Shown: piece by piece, positions 42,352 to 52,012 of the stretch
How the letters are laid out: the number at the start of each line of letters is the position of its first letter
How positions within the stretch are numbered: position 1 is the first letter of the stretch
DNA from: Amycolatopsis coloradensis
Lineage (GTDB): Bacteria; Actinomycetota; Actinomycetes; Mycobacteriales; Pseudonocardiaceae
Length of the DNA stretch: 64,000 bases
Direction of reading: 5' to 3'
NCBI RefSeq assembly: GCF_001953865.1
Contig: NZ_MQUQ01000003.1
Location: forward strand, 447,917-511,916
The notes under the pieces: generated by a model
What the model saw: only the letters and a program-made list of their open reading frames with translations
Told to the model about the DNA's origin: nothing
The model's database searches: none
Program-made: the position numbers and the translations under genes

Positions 42352-43470
42352 CTAGTAGCCCTGGTACCCGCCACCACCGGCCATGGACTTCAGGCCAGGG
42401 TGCCCCTCGAACCCGCCGTACCGCGAGAACGTGTACCGCACGCCCGCGATGATGTTGTCGATCGGGTTGTAGATGTCGTCGTGCCCAGGAAGCTTGTGCG
42501 CGTTGAAGGTCGGGTCGATGCACTGCATCAGCCCCTTGGACGGGGTGCCCTTCGCCGCGTTGGAATCCCAGTTGTTGATGGCGTTGGGATTCCCGCCGGA
42601 CTCCTTCTCGATGATCGTCCAGATCTTGTTGATGTCCGCCTCGGTCACCGGGATACCGGCCGCTTGCAGGATCTTGATGGCTTCCTGGATCCACTGCTGG
42701 ACGTTGCCCGGCGGCGTCGTCGACGGCGGACCACCACTCGGCCCGAGGCCGCCGCCCCCACCGCCACCGCCGCCTCCTCCACCGCCGCCACCACCGCCGG
42801 TGTGGAGACCGCCGGTGCGCTTGGGGACGGAGCCGTCCTTGCCGGGCATCGGGACCTTGGAGTAACCGCCGCCCTCCACGTCCTTCTTCATCAAGTCTTG
42901 GGACTTTTTGATCAGTCCATCCGCCTGGGTCAGCAGTCCGCCGATGGATTCGACGGCTCCGCTCGCCGTCTTCAGGTTGGCGGCGTTGGCCGCCGTGATG
43001 ATCTGGTCGGCGCTCGGATTCGGCGGCTGCACCTTTTTGTCCGGATTCGCGGCGTCAGCGGCCTGCTGACGAGCGGCCGCGACCTTCGGGGTCTCCGTGT
43101 CGATGCACTTCTGGATCGTGTCGTGCGCCGTCTTGTTGGCGTCCTCGATCTTGCCCTTGATATCGCTCAGCTGGACCTGGAGTTCGCCCAGGTCCTTGCT
43201 GATCTCTTCCAGATGTCCTTTGACGCGATCCCCGGCAGAGGTGATCTGCTTCACGTAGTCGAAAAAGGCGTCAGCCGCGGGCCCTTTCCAGACGCCACCG
43301 TTCAACGCGTCGGTCGATGATTTCAGCGAAGCGCTGTGGTCACCGGCCTGTGTCGCGGCCGCGTGGAATTGATCCGCGGCCTTCTGAATGGCTTCCGGCT
43401 TGATGCCTTCGACCTGCTTCGCTTTCTCGGTGACCTGCGGCCAGTTCGGCGGGAAATCAATATCGCCCAT
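42352..43470 (-). CDS. WXG100-lytic transglycosylase fusion, probable type VII secretion effector
   Basis: A 372-residue protein without a signal peptide. Residues 20-125 are helical and WXG100-like, with Trp61-Lys-Gly63 at the turn. A Pro/Gly region follows that includes 17 consecutive glycines (225-241). Residues about 255-350 are a lytic transglycosylase (SLT) domain with the expected catalytic Glu290 in IIEKESGGNPNA, plus KGLMQCIDPTF and DNIIAGVRYTFSRYGG. Such enzymes cut peptidoglycan. The WXG100 head suggests export by a type VII system, which lies outside the window. GGGGGCG precedes ATG 43470. It is the last gene of the substrate cluster. Confidence 0.87.
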   Translation of the reverse strand: MGDIDFPPNWPQVTEKAKQVEGIKPEAIQKAADQFHAAATQAGDHSASLKSSTDALNGGVWKGPAADAFFDYVKQITSAGDRVKGHLEEISKDLGELQVQLSDIKGKIEDANKTAHDTIQKCIDTETPKVAAARQQAADAANPDKKVQPPNPSADQIITAANAANLKTASGAVESIGGLLTQADGLIKKSQDLMKKDVEGGGYSKVPMPGKDGSVPKRTGGLHTGGGGGGGGGGGGGGGGGLGPSGGPPSTTPPGNVQQWIQEAIKILQAAGIPVTEADINKIWTIIEKESGGNPNAINNWDSNAAKGTPSKGLMQCIDPTFNAHKLPGHDDIYNPIDNIIAGVRYTFSRYGGFEGHPGLKSMAGGGGYQGY

Positions 43471-43515
43471 AACGCCCCCAAGGAATCAGGCCCCCCAGGG
43501 CCGTCTTACGCGTGC

Positions 43516-43833
43516 TCACTGCTTGCCGTGCTCGTGCAGCTTGAGATTGTCGACGTGCACGGCTTCGGTCTCCTGGATCAGCCCGGCGGCCTTGCGCAGC
43601 ACGAAGGCGGTCGCCTCCATCAGCTTCCCCGCGGAATCGAACTCGTTGTGCACGCCGTCCTTGAACGAGCCGACGGCGCCGTGGACGTCACCCGAACCGC
43701 CCATCGTGCCGAACGGGCTTTCCTTCTCGTCGTCGACGCCGGTGACCTGCTTCTTGGACTTCTCGAACTCGTCCTTGAGCTTCTCCACCTGACCGGCGGC
43801 GATCCCCATCGACTCCGGGTCGTACACAGGCAC
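43516..43833 (-). CDS. WXG100-like/ESX-associated small helical protein
   Basis: A 105-residue protein with two predicted long helices (IAAGQVEKLKDEFEKSKKQV and GKLMEATAFVLRKAAGLIQE) joined by a Gly-rich loop FGTMGGSGDVHGA. Length and layout fit the DUF2580/EspC-like ESX proteins; the exact W-x-G tripeptide is absent. It probably pairs with the N-terminal domain of the transglycosylase encoded 45 bases downstream. Start is GTG 43833. Confidence 0.7.
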   Translation of the reverse strand: MPVYDPESMGIAAGQVEKLKDEFEKSKKQVTGVDDEKESPFGTMGGSGDVHGAVGSFKDGVHNEFDSAGKLMEATAFVLRKAAGLIQETEAVHVDNLKLHEHGKQ

Positions 43834-44030
43834 GGTTCGTCATCCCCTTCAGCGCAACACGGAAAACTTGTGTCCGTCCGATCAGACGCTCCGACGATCA
43901 GGACGGTTCCCGCGCATACTGTAAGACCTCGACAGCGGGCCGTGTGCGCTTCCACGCCGACTTCCACCCCGCCGATGTCGACTTCGCGAAAAGGCCGAAT
44001 CGGGGCGAACCTCATCAAGCCGGGCGTGCC

Positions 44031-44834
44031 TCAGAAGTCGGAGACTTCCCGGATCCGCGTCGCCAGCAGCTGGTTGTCCGCCGGGGTGATGGTCGCCCAG
44101 TCCCGCCCGTCCCGGTTCCGCGCCACCTGGAACAGGTACCGCCCCGCGTCCGTGTCGTAGAAGGCGACCACGCTGTCCGCGCGGCGAGGGCGGCCGTCGC
44201 GGCCCGCGCGTTCGACGCCGAACTGGCCGCGGGCCTCCTGGCCGAGCAGCATGCCCGCCACTTCCTGGGCCTGCCAAAGGGGAACGTCCAGGTCTTCCAG
44301 CGCGGTGACCATCGCTTTCGCGTCGCCGCGGGCGGCGGCGTCGGCGTCGCGGAGGAGGTCGTGCGGGATGCTGATCGACTGGCCGACGCCGGGGCCGAGA
44401 TCGCCCGCGACCGAGACGGCGGCCTCGGCGAGGGAGCTTTCGCGGGCGGGGATCAGCCACAGCTGGCCTGAGTCGATGACGCCGAGCAACGCCTGGTTGC
44501 CGACGCTGACGGCCTGGCCCTTGATCTCGCGGTCGGTCCACACCCAGACGTCGATCGCGACCCGGGGATGCGCGAACAGGTTCAGCATGTCGACCAGCTC
44601 GCCCGACGCCTGATGCCCCCGCGCGAGGCCTCGCTCGCGCAGGGACTCCCAGGCCTCTTCGATCAGTGCCGCCCGCTCCGTATGGGTCGTTCCGGGGCTC
44701 GGCACATCGAGTGCGGCATGGCGGCGGGGCAGCCGTTCGGCTTCCCACAGCATTTCGAACTCGAGTGCGGACAGCACCAGGCTGCCGTTGTCGTTCGGCA
44801 CAGGTTCAGCGCGTTTCGGAATTGCCGTGGTCAC
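44031..44834 (-). CDS. EspG-family type VII secretion chaperone
   Basis: A 267-residue cytosolic protein of the EspG family (PF14011), which holds PE/PPE-type substrates before export. Visible are VLSALEFEMLWEAERLPRRH at the start, RVAIDVWVWTDREIKGQAVS, SISIPHDLL and the C-terminal AGRYLFQVARNRDGRDWATI. It overlaps the PPE-like gene by 29 bases, and chaperone-substrate adjacency supports that they work together. The gap of 197 bases downstream probably contains a promoter for the 43833 gene. Confidence 0.87.
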   Translation of the reverse strand: MTTAIPKRAEPVPNDNGSLVLSALEFEMLWEAERLPRRHAALDVPSPGTTHTERAALIEEAWESLRERGLARGHQASGELVDMLNLFAHPRVAIDVWVWTDREIKGQAVSVGNQALLGVIDSGQLWLIPARESSLAEAAVSVAGDLGPGVGQSISIPHDLLRDADAAARGDAKAMVTALEDLDVPLWQAQEVAGMLLGQEARGQFGVERAGRDGRPRRADSVVAFYDTDAGRYLFQVARNRDGRDWATITPADNQLLATRIREVSDF

Positions 44835-46485
44835 CGATGACGTCGGGCGACACCATGCGCTCGTCGGTGAACAAATCCTTGTCGTCGACGCCGTAGCGGC
44901 GGATGTGCTCCGCGTCCTCTTCGACGTCCTGGGTGGCCGCGCGCTCCATGAACTTCGACTCGGCCTTCGGCTGCTTCGCGCCGATCTTCTCCGAGCGCCG
45001 CATGACCTCCTCTTCGGGAAGTTCGCCGATCGGCAGCTGACGGGTCGGCTTCACGCCACCGCCTTCCTGACGGGGACGGCGGTCACGTTCCTTGTCACCG
45101 CTCAGCGCACCGCCCGCGACACCGGCGCCGAGTGCGGCGGCACCGGCTCCAAGATCGCCGGCGGCCGGGCCGGTGATCTTCGGGACGGCCGGGAAGCCGC
45201 GGCCGGACTCGTTTCCGGCGGCCAGCGGCGCCTGCGGCCCGGTGCCGACCGTGCGCCCCTTGCCGAGAGCTTGGTCGCCTCCAGCCTGTCCACCGCCGAC
45301 GCCACTGAAGACGCCGGGGCCCGAGCTGGAGCCGGGGCCCTTGCCCAGAGCGCCGTCGACACCCGGGCCGGTGCCGAACGACTTGCCGACCGGCTGCGCC
45401 GACGTGGTGCTGTTGCTCGGCGGCAGGCTCCCGGTGGACTGGCCGGGCGGGACGTTCGCGGAGCCCGGCGGCAGGTTCGGCGCACCCGGCGGGACGAACG
45501 GCGGGGAGCCGGGCGAGCCGGTGATCGGGTACGACGGCCTGCCCTGTTCGGGCCGCGGAGCGGGCCGGTTCGGCGTCACCCAGCCGCTGCCTGGTGCGGG
45601 CACCGGCCGCGAGGTGCCGGACGGCGTGGTCTGGGCGGAAGCCGCGGGAACCGTGGCACCGCCGTGAGGCGCCGAGGAGCTGGTCTTCCGGGCCGGAGCG
45701 CCACCGCCGAGGGCGACACCGTAAGCGGGAGTGGGCGCGTCGTAGGACGGCGACTTCGGGTTGCTGACGGGCTGCACGACCGGCGGCACGTACTTCGACT
45801 CGACGGCGGCCGACGCGGGGCGCACGCTGCCGTCCGGGGTCAGGTCGGTGGCCGTGCCCGCGAGGTCGAGCGTGCCGGAACCGCCGCCTGTACCGGCCGC
45901 GGTCGTGTTCTGGGTCAGGTTCATCGCCTGCGGGTCGGCGAGCGTGTCGGTCGTCAGCAGGTTCTCGCCGCTCGTCTTGGCGTAGTCGTTCAACGCCTCC
46001 TGCGCCTGCGCCCGCGCGTTGTTCGCGGCGCCGACGCTCTTGGCGTGGTCGGTCTCGAACCCGATGAGGCTCAGCACGACGTCGCCGAGGGTCAACCCGC
46101 CCGCGCCTTTCCTGACCACTTCCGGGTCGGGGAGCTTGTGCAGCGTCCGGTTGAAGGCCTCACCCTGCGCGAAGATCATCTCCGCGGAGTGCGAGACCTT
46201 CGAGTTCGCGTCCTGGGAGAAGCCCGCCTGCTCGGTGAACACCTCGCCGGCGGCGCCACCCGCCTCGCTCTGCCATTCCACGCCGAGCCTGCCCAGCTCG
46301 TCACGCAGCGTCTTGTCGGTGTCGGCGAGCGCGGACGCGACGGACTTCAGCGCGTCGACGGCGGTGCCGATGCTGCCGGTGCCGTCGCCGCTGCGGAAGC
46401 GTTCGATTTCGGTCGCGATCCCGGTGTCGGTGTAGCCCTCGAACCGAAGATCGCGGAGCCTGCCCGCGAGGTCGGAAACGTTCAC
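44806..46485 (-). CDS. PPE-like type VII secretion substrate with long Pro/Gly-rich tail
   Basis: A 559-residue protein. Residues 1-190 are helical, with GVEWQSEAGGAAGEVF (from 69) at the position of the WXG-type turn and LNDYAKTSGENLL at the end of the helical part. Residues about 190-500 are low-complexity Pro, Gly, Ser and Thr (for example PPFVPPGAPNLPPGSANVPP), and the last about 55 residues are charged (RYGVDDKDLFTDERMVSPDV). The C-terminal charged end could be the functional or interaction module. GGGAGGG precedes GTG 46485. EspG, its probable chaperone, overlaps the 3' end. Confidence 0.8.
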   Translation of the reverse strand: MNVSDLAGRLRDLRFEGYTDTGIATEIERFRSGDGTGSIGTAVDALKSVASALADTDKTLRDELGRLGVEWQSEAGGAAGEVFTEQAGFSQDANSKVSHSAEMIFAQGEAFNRTLHKLPDPEVVRKGAGGLTLGDVVLSLIGFETDHAKSVGAANNARAQAQEALNDYAKTSGENLLTTDTLADPQAMNLTQNTTAAGTGGGSGTLDLAGTATDLTPDGSVRPASAAVESKYVPPVVQPVSNPKSPSYDAPTPAYGVALGGGAPARKTSSSAPHGGATVPAASAQTTPSGTSRPVPAPGSGWVTPNRPAPRPEQGRPSYPITGSPGSPPFVPPGAPNLPPGSANVPPGQSTGSLPPSNSTTSAQPVGKSFGTGPGVDGALGKGPGSSSGPGVFSGVGGGQAGGDQALGKGRTVGTGPQAPLAAGNESGRGFPAVPKITGPAAGDLGAGAAALGAGVAGGALSGDKERDRRPRQEGGGVKPTRQLPIGELPEEEVMRRSEKIGAKQPKAESKFMERAATQDVEEDAEHIRRYGVDDKDLFTDERMVSPDVIGDHGNSETR

Positions 46486-46495
46486 GGCGCCCTCC

Positions 46496-47104
46496 CTAAT
46501 TGCGTGCTTTCAAGGTCTGCAAAGCCAGATCGGCCGTCTGCGCGGACATCTCGCACAGCTGCGGCCTGGTGAACGCGCCGGCGGTGACGGTGATGGCCCG
46601 CACCGCCAGTGTCTGCCCTCGTGCGACACCGACGAGCGTTTCGCAATCACTCGGCGTCCCGGCGTCGCGGTAGTTGGTGACGGCGGGAAACCCGCCGACC
46701 GCTTTCGGTTCGGTCGTCATGCTGTTCTTGCGGCGCTTACCGGTGAGCCACTCGTCCACGTCCGCGGTGATCGTGCGGACGTGGAAGGTGTGGAAGGGCT
46801 CCACGGCGTCCGCGTCCAGGACACAGGTCGGGCCGTCGATCGGTTCCGCGGCCGCGCGCGGTTTGCTGTTGATCTTGAGCTGGTCGAGCTGCGGAGTGGT
46901 GACCAGGGCACACGGATCGACACCCTGAAGACTCAGTTCGGCGGGCCTGGCAGGCAGCGCGGACGCCTTGGCGCCCTGCGTGGCCGAAGCCAGCGCCGGT
47001 TCGTCGGGAAACGCCTGTCCGCCCGTGTCCGTGGCACATCCGGCCAGCGCGAGGGTGAGCACTCCGCCGGATACCAGCACACGCGGCCTACGCCCGGTGT
47101 ACAC
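46496..47104 (-). CDS. DUF3558 lipoprotein
   Basis: A lipoprotein of about 202 residues: lipobox LAGC with Cys23, then a DUF3558-type body with DPCALVTTPQLDQLKI, DGPTCVLDAD and later SDCETLVGVARGQTLAVRAI and RPQLCEMSA. DUF3558 proteins are secreted actinomycete proteins of unknown function, often next to ESX substrates. GTG 47104 is preferred; GTG 47107 is one codon earlier. It overlaps the end of the upstream gene by 17 bases and ends 10 bases before the PPE-like start. Confidence 0.82.
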   Translation of the reverse strand: MYTGRRPRVLVSGGVLTLALAGCATDTGGQAFPDEPALASATQGAKASALPARPAELSLQGVDPCALVTTPQLDQLKINSKPRAAAEPIDGPTCVLDADAVEPFHTFHVRTITADVDEWLTGKRRKNSMTTEPKAVGGFPAVTNYRDAGTPSDCETLVGVARGQTLAVRAITVTAGAFTRPQLCEMSAQTADLALQTLKARN

Positions 47105-47474
47105 CACGGTCCCCGAACGCGGCCGCCTTGTCGGCGTCGCTGGTCTTGTACTCCTTGGCCGCCGTGCGGAGTTGCCCGACCAGTCCCCGCAGCCCGGCGA
47201 TGTACGCCTTGACCTGCGCGGCATACGACGTGTCGCCGTCGGCCACCAGCTCGTTCCAGACGCTGGTCGCGTGCACGCTCACGGTGTCGTTGGCCGGAGT
47301 GTCGATCCGCAGCTGGTCGAGCCGCGTCAGGAGCTTGTCCTGCAGCGCGTCGACCTGCTGCTCGACGATCTTCGCCACTTCGAGCAGCTTCGACGGATCG
47401 ACCCGGATATCGGCCACCGACGGCGGAAACGGGACCGCCGACGCGAGGTCCCCGACCTTGCTCGATGCTGACAT
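47088..47474 (-). CDS. WXG100-like protein with YxxxD secretion motif
   Basis: A 128-residue helical protein. Helix one includes DPSKLLEVAKIVEQQVDALQ, helix two runs about YAAQVKAYIAGLRGLVGQLR, and Trp73 (TSVWNEL) stands between them. After helix two comes Tyr109-Lys-Thr-Ser-Asp113, which fits the YxxxD/E signal of type VII substrates. AAGGGG precedes ATG 47474. It is the first gene of the substrate operon (this gene, DUF3558, PPE-like, EspG) and may be the partner that carries the export signal for the heterodimer. Confidence 0.78.
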   Translation of the reverse strand: MSASSKVGDLASAVPFPPSVADIRVDPSKLLEVAKIVEQQVDALQDKLLTRLDQLRIDTPANDTVSVHATSVWNELVADGDTSYAAQVKAYIAGLRGLVGQLRTAAKEYKTSDADKAAAFGDRGVHRA

Positions 47475-47606
47475 TCCCCACCCCTTAGAAGTACGCACGG
47501 TGACCGTTCGCCCTGCCGAGGCTACCAACGCCGATGTATCGGTTGCCTGAGTTTGCAGGAAATACCGGGTTTGACGCACTGGGCACCGGGACGGTTCCGT
47601 CCGGAT

Positions 47607-48869
47607 TCACGGGACAGGGGTGGCGATCTCTCCCTTGGCGGCGAGCAGGGCGATGTCGGTGCGGTGGTGCGAGCCGGCCAGATGGACCTTCTCGACCGTC
47701 GCGTAGGCGTCCTTGCGGGCGGCCTTCAGGTTCTTGCCGGTGCCGACGACCGACAGCACGCGGCCGCCGGAGGAGACCACGGCGCCGTCGTCACGGCGGC
47801 GGGTCCCGGCGTGGAGCACGCCTTCGATCTCGCCACCGGTGATGACGTCACCGGTCCTCGGCTTGCCGGGGTAGCCGTCCGCGGCGAGCACGACGGTGAC
47901 CGCCGCGCCCGAATCCCAGTCCAGCGGCGGCAGGTCGGCGAGCTTGCCGGTCGCCGTCGCGTGCAGGACCTGGCCCAGCGGGCTGCGCAGCAGCGCCAGG
48001 ACGACCTGGGTCTCCGGGTCACCGAAGCGGCAGTTGAACTCGATGACCTGCGGGCCTTCGGAGGTCAGCGCGAGACCTGCGTAGAGCAGGCCGGAGAAGG
48101 TGGCGCCGCGGTTGTCGAGTTCGTCGACAACGGGCTGGACGATGCGGGCGACGACGTCGTCGACCAGGTTTTTCGGTGCCCACGGCAGCGGCGCGTACGC
48201 ACCCATGCCGCCGGTGTTCGGGCCCGCGTCGCCGTCGCCGACCCGCTTGAAGTCCTGCGCGGGCAGCATCGGGACGACCGTGCGGCCGTCGACGAAGCAG
48301 AAGAGAGAGGCCTCCGGTCCGTCCAAAAAGGACTCCAGGAGCACCGGGTGGCCGCCGTCGAGCAGCATCAGGGCGTGCTTGCGCGCGACGTCGACGTCCG
48401 TGGTGACCACGACGCCCTTGCCCGCGGCGAGGCCGTCGTCCTTGACCACCCAGGTGGGGCCGAAGCGGCCGAGCGCGGCGTCGAGGCGGGCCGGGTTGTC
48501 GACCACCTCGCAGTGCGCCGTCGGCACCTTCGCGGCCGCCATGACGTCCTTCGCGAACGCCTTCGAACCCTCGATCCGGGCCGCGGACGCGGATGGGCCG
48601 AAGCAGGCGATGCCCACCTTGCGGACCGCGTCGGCGACACCTGCCACCAGCGGGACCTCGGGACCGACCACCACCAGGTCCGCCTGCCACTGCTTGGCCA
48701 GGGCGGAGACCGATTCGGGGTCGGCCGCGTCGACGCCGAGCTGCTCGGCCACCGAGGAGGTGCCGGCGTTGCCCGGGGCACAGGCCAGCGCGGTGACGGA
48801 AGGGTCTTCCGCGACCGCGAGGACAAGTGCATGCTCACGGGCGCCGGACCCGATTACCAGTACGCGCAC
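47607..48869 (-). CDS. purD: Phosphoribosylamine-glycine ligase (GAR synthetase)
   Basis: A 420-residue ATP-grasp enzyme that joins phosphoribosylamine and glycine, the second step of purine synthesis. Landmarks: [13 protein letters not shown] at the start, [17 protein letters not shown], the ATP-grasp strand [46 protein letters not shown] and [16 protein letters not shown] with the metal ligands. GTG 48869 is where the family N-terminus begins. It stands alone, between the type VII substrate operon and a divergent glycerophosphodiesterase. Confidence 0.96.
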   Translation of the reverse strand: MRVLVIGSGAREHALVLAVAEDPSVTALACAPGNAGTSSVAEQLGVDAADPESVSALAKQWQADLVVVGPEVPLVAGVADAVRKVGIACFGPSASAARIEGSKAFAKDVMAAAKVPTAHCEVVDNPARLDAALGRFGPTWVVKDDGLAAGKGVVVTTDVDVARKHALMLLDGGHPVLLESFLDGPEASLFCFVDGRTVVPMLPAQDFKRVGDGDAGPNTGGMGAYAPLPWAPKNLVDDVVARIVQPVVDELDNRGATFSGLLYAGLALTSEGPQVIEFNCRFGDPETQVVLALLRSPLGQVLHATATGKLADLPPLDWDSGAAVTVVLAADGYPGKPRTGDVITGGEIEGVLHAGTRRRDDGAVVSSGGRVLSVVGTGKNLKAARKDAYATVEKVHLAGSHHRTDIALLAAKGEIATPVP

Positions 48870-49185
48870 GACGCACAGGGTAACCGGGCCGGAGACGCCC
48901 TGTCGGCGGAGCCACGTGAAACCCGCCCCGGCCGGAGGCCCCGCTATCGTGGCGATGCGGCACCATAGCTTCTGACCTGCGAAAACACAACTTGTCCCCG
49001 CGACGCGATCGCGGTCGCGGGGCACGATCACCACAGCCACGAAGACGTCGCCGTCCTCGTGCGGGTGGTTCCATCCGGCGTTCACCCGGCGGTCAGCACC
49101 CAGCCGGTCCGTCTTCGCCGGCCGGACGCCTCCTGCGTCAAGGGTGGCGCGGTACCCGCGTTCGAGTCGAAAGAGGTTACCCACC
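48870..49185. other. Intergenic region between purD and the glycerophosphodiesterase gene
   Basis: A divergent promoter region of 316 bases with no credible gene. One hairpin is present: CCCCGCGAC (48996-49004) pairs with GTCGCGGGG (49014-49022), and the loop GCGATCGCG is itself palindromic. It could be an operator or a leader structure for either gene. I could not place promoters with confidence. Confidence 0.55.
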
Positions 49186-50304
49186 ATGCGAAAGCGCCTG
49201 GGCGTGCTCGCCCTGTCCGGTCTCGCCGTCCTCAGTGTCACAGGACTGGCCGGCGCCGCCGAGACGGGTGCCCAAGAGGTGTCGGCACAGGCCAGGGGTC
49301 ACGATGGGCCGGTGATCGTCGGACACCGCGGTGCCCCCGGCTACCGCCCGGAGCACACGCTCGCGTCGTATGAGCTCGCCTACCGTCAGGGCGTCGACTG
49401 GGTCGACGTCGACCTGGTGCCCACGAAGGACGGCCAGCTGGTCGCCCGGCACGAGAACGAGATCGGCGGGACCACCGACGTCGCGAAGCACCCCGAGTTC
49501 GCGAACCGGAAGACGACCAAGGTCATCGACGGCGCGTCGTTCACCGGGTGGTTCACCGAGGACTTCACGCTCGCCGAGCTGAAGACCCTGCGCGCGACCG
49601 AGCGGATCCCGCAGCTGCGGCCGAACAACAGGCTCTACGACGGCCGCTACCCGATCGCCACCTACCAGGAGGTGCTCGACCTGACGCGCCGGCTGGGCCG
49701 CGAACTGCGCCGTGAGCTGGGGACCTACCCGGAGATCAAGCACTCGACCTACTTCTCCTCGATCAAGAACCCGACCGAGCCGAAGCTGGTCGAGGTGCTC
49801 AAGCGCAACGGGCTCAACCACCCAAAGGCGCCGGTGATCATCCAGTCGTTCGAGGTGTCGAACCTGATCGCGCTTTCGCGGCAGGTGCGGGTGCCGCTGT
49901 TGCAGCTGACCTCGGCGACCGGCGCTCCGGCCGACTTCGTCGCGAAGGGCGACCCGCGGACGTACGCCGACCTCGTCACGCCGGTGGGCCTGAAGGAGAT
50001 CTCGAAGTACGCGGACTACCTGGGTCCGGAGAAGGCACAGGTCATCCCGGTGGTGAACGGTGCGCTGGGGCAGCCGACGAAGCTGGTCGCCGACGCGCAC
50101 AAGGCCGGGCTGAAGGTCGGGCCGTACACGTTCCGCAACGAGAACAACTTCCTCCCGCAGAACCTGCGCTCGTCGGCGAACCTCGCCGAGTGGGGCAACG
50201 CGTTCGCCGAGCAGGAGGCGTTCCTCAAAGCGGGTGTCGACGGGTACTTCGCCGACCACCCGGACACCGCGCTGGAGGCCGTGAAGGCGTTCCGGGGGCG
50301 CTGA
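49186..50304 (+). CDS. Secreted glycerophosphodiester phosphodiesterase (GlpQ type)
   Basis: A 372-residue exported enzyme. Signal peptide 1-27 ([20 protein letters not shown], ending GAA). The GDPD barrel starts at [20 protein letters not shown] with the first catalytic His, then [19 protein letters not shown], and ends with [13 protein letters not shown]. The inserted segment after HENEI is typical of the GlpQ/GDPD secreted group that frees glycerol 3-phosphate from deacylated phospholipids or wall teichoic acid. AAGAGGT precedes ATG 49186. No transporter for the product is adjacent. Confidence 0.91.
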   Translation: MRKRLGVLALSGLAVLSVTGLAGAAETGAQEVSAQARGHDGPVIVGHRGAPGYRPEHTLASYELAYRQGVDWVDVDLVPTKDGQLVARHENEIGGTTDVAKHPEFANRKTTKVIDGASFTGWFTEDFTLAELKTLRATERIPQLRPNNRLYDGRYPIATYQEVLDLTRRLGRELRRELGTYPEIKHSTYFSSIKNPTEPKLVEVLKRNGLNHPKAPVIIQSFEVSNLIALSRQVRVPLLQLTSATGAPADFVAKGDPRTYADLVTPVGLKEISKYADYLGPEKAQVIPVVNGALGQPTKLVADAHKAGLKVGPYTFRNENNFLPQNLRSSANLAEWGNAFAEQEAFLKAGVDGYFADHPDTALEAVKAFRGR

Positions 50305-50319
50305 GTCTCGCTTCGCGCG

Positions 50320-50374
50320 TGTTATGAACGGACCTTTCATAACAGATTTTGTTATGAAAGGTCCGTTCATAACA
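50320..50374 (+). terminator. 25-base perfect double palindrome (family A)
   Basis: Arms 50320-50344 and 50350-50374 are perfect inverted repeats of 25 bases with loop GATTT. Each arm is close to the ATGAACGGNCCGTTCAT palindrome. It starts 15 bases after the phosphodiesterase stop, here between two genes of the same direction, so it probably separates that gene from the permease. Confidence 0.75.
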
Positions 50375-50473
50375 TCGGGTAGTTCTTGACGGAACCTTGA
50401 CATGCGCAGGTCGGCGGGCCTAATTTCGGCGGATCTCAATGGTCTGTCCGCATACCTTTTAAGTGGGTGCCCG

Positions 50474-52012
50474 ATGGATGTCTCGGCCAAGCAGGCCGCC
50501 GAACCCGCCGACGAAGACAGTGCCCGGCTCCACCAACTCGGTTACGCGCAGGAACTCCGGCGCACGATGTCGACCTTCTCCAACTTCGCCGTCTCCTTCA
50601 CGATCATCTCGATCCTCTCCGGCTGCCTGACCCTCTACGGGTTCGGCATGAAGACCGGCGGTCCCGCCGCGATGATCTGGGGCTGGCCGCTGGTGGGCCT
50701 GTTCGTCATCCTCGTCGGGCTGGGCATGGCCGAGGTCTGCTCCAGTTATCCGACCGCGGGCGGGCTCTACTACTGGGCGGCGAAGCTCGCCCCGCGCAAC
50801 GGCGCGGCCTGGGCGTGGTTCACCGGCTGGTTCAACCTCATCGGGCAGATCGCGGTCACCGCGGGCATCGACTTCGGCGCGGCCCTGTTCCTCAACGCCT
50901 TCCTCGACCTGCAATTCGGCTTCGAGGCGACGCCGGGCCACACGATCCTGCTGCTGGCGATCATCCTGGTGGTCCACGGCTTGCTGAACACCTTCGGCGT
51001 GAAGATCGTGGCGCTGCTGAACACCGTCAGCGTGTGGTGGCATCTCGCGGGTGTGCTGGTCATCGTCGGGGTGCTGATCATCGTGCCCGAGAAGCATCAG
51101 GACGCGTCCTTCGTCTTCAGCGAGTTCGTGAACAACACCGGCTGGGCTTCACCGGTCTACGTCTTCTTACTGGGCCTGCTGCTCGCGCAGTACACACTCA
51201 CCGGATACGACGCCTCGGCCCATATGACCGAGGAGACCAAGAACGCGGCGAAGGCCGGGCCGCGCGGGATCATCAACTCCATCCTGGTGTCCCTGGTCGC
51301 CGGGTGGGTCCTGCTGATCGGCCTCACCTTCGCCATCCAGGACTACGAGGGTGCCGCCGGCTCCGAGACCGGGGTGCCGCCCGCGCAGATCTTCATCGAC
51401 GCGACCGGCGCGACGACCGGCAAGTTCCTGCTGCTGATCTGCATCGGCGCGCAGCTGTTCTGCGGCATGGCTTCGGTGACGGCGAACTCGCGGATGATCT
51501 ACGCGTTCGCCCGTGACGGCGCGATCCCGGGGTCGAAGTTCTGGCACCGCATCAACAAGCGCACCCAGACGCCGACCAACGCGGTGTGGCTGGCCGCGGG
51601 TGGCGCGCTCCTGCTCGCTCTGCCGTACCTGTGGAGCGTGACCGCCTACGCGGCGGTGACCTCGATCGCCACCGTCGGGCTCTATGTCGCTTACGTGATC
51701 CCGGTGTTCCTGCGGGTACGCAAGGGCGACGACTTCGAGCCCGGACCGTGGACCCTCGGCAAGTGGGCCAAGCCGATCGGCATCGTCGCGACGGTGTGGG
51801 TGTGCTTCATCTTCGTGCTGTTCATGCTCCCGCAGGGCTCGCCGATCACCATCGACAGTTTCAACTACACGCCGATCGCCTTCCTCGTCGTACTCGGTGG
51901 TGCGGCGGTGTGGTGGTTCGTATCGGCCCGCAAGTGGTTCACCGGCCCGAAGGTGCAGGGTTCGGAAGAGGAACTCGCCGCCGTGGAAAAGGAACTCAAG
52001 GAGCTGGGGTAG
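50474..52012 (+). CDS. APC-family amino-acid permease
   Basis: A 512-residue transporter with about 12 membrane helices. The N-terminus has LGYAQELRRTMSTFSNFAVS and FTIISILSGCLTLYGFG; later come CSSYPTAGGLYYWAAKLAP and YDASAHMTEETKNAAKAGPR, hallmark of the BAT1/GABA-type amino-acid permeases. It probably imports GABA, an amino acid or an amine. ATG 50474 is chosen with GTGGGTG upstream and because helix one follows at normal distance. Its stop overlaps the convergent MFS gene by 17 bases. Confidence 0.9.
   Translation: MDVSAKQAAEPADEDSARLHQLGYAQELRRTMSTFSNFAVSFTIISILSGCLTLYGFGMKTGGPAAMIWGWPLVGLFVILVGLGMAEVCSSYPTAGGLYYWAAKLAPRNGAAWAWFTGWFNLIGQIAVTAGIDFGAALFLNAFLDLQFGFEATPGHTILLLAIILVVHGLLNTFGVKIVALLNTVSVWWHLAGVLVIVGVLIIVPEKHQDASFVFSEFVNNTGWASPVYVFLLGLLLAQYTLTGYDASAHMTEETKNAAKAGPRGIINSILVSLVAGWVLLIGLTFAIQDYEGAAGSETGVPPAQIFIDATGATTGKFLLLICIGAQLFCGMASVTANSRMIYAFARDGAIPGSKFWHRINKRTQTPTNAVWLAAGGALLLALPYLWSVTAYAAVTSIATVGLYVAYVIPVFLRVRKGDDFEPGPWTLGKWAKPIGIVATVWVCFIFVLFMLPQGSPITIDSFNYTPIAFLVVLGGAAVWWFVSARKWFTGPKVQGSEEELAAVEKELKELG

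Noticed and set aside
42749-42800. Repetitive GGN stretch that could be taken for a repeat array
   Set aside because: It encodes the 17-glycine linker of the transglycosylase in frame; not a CRISPR or intergenic satellite.
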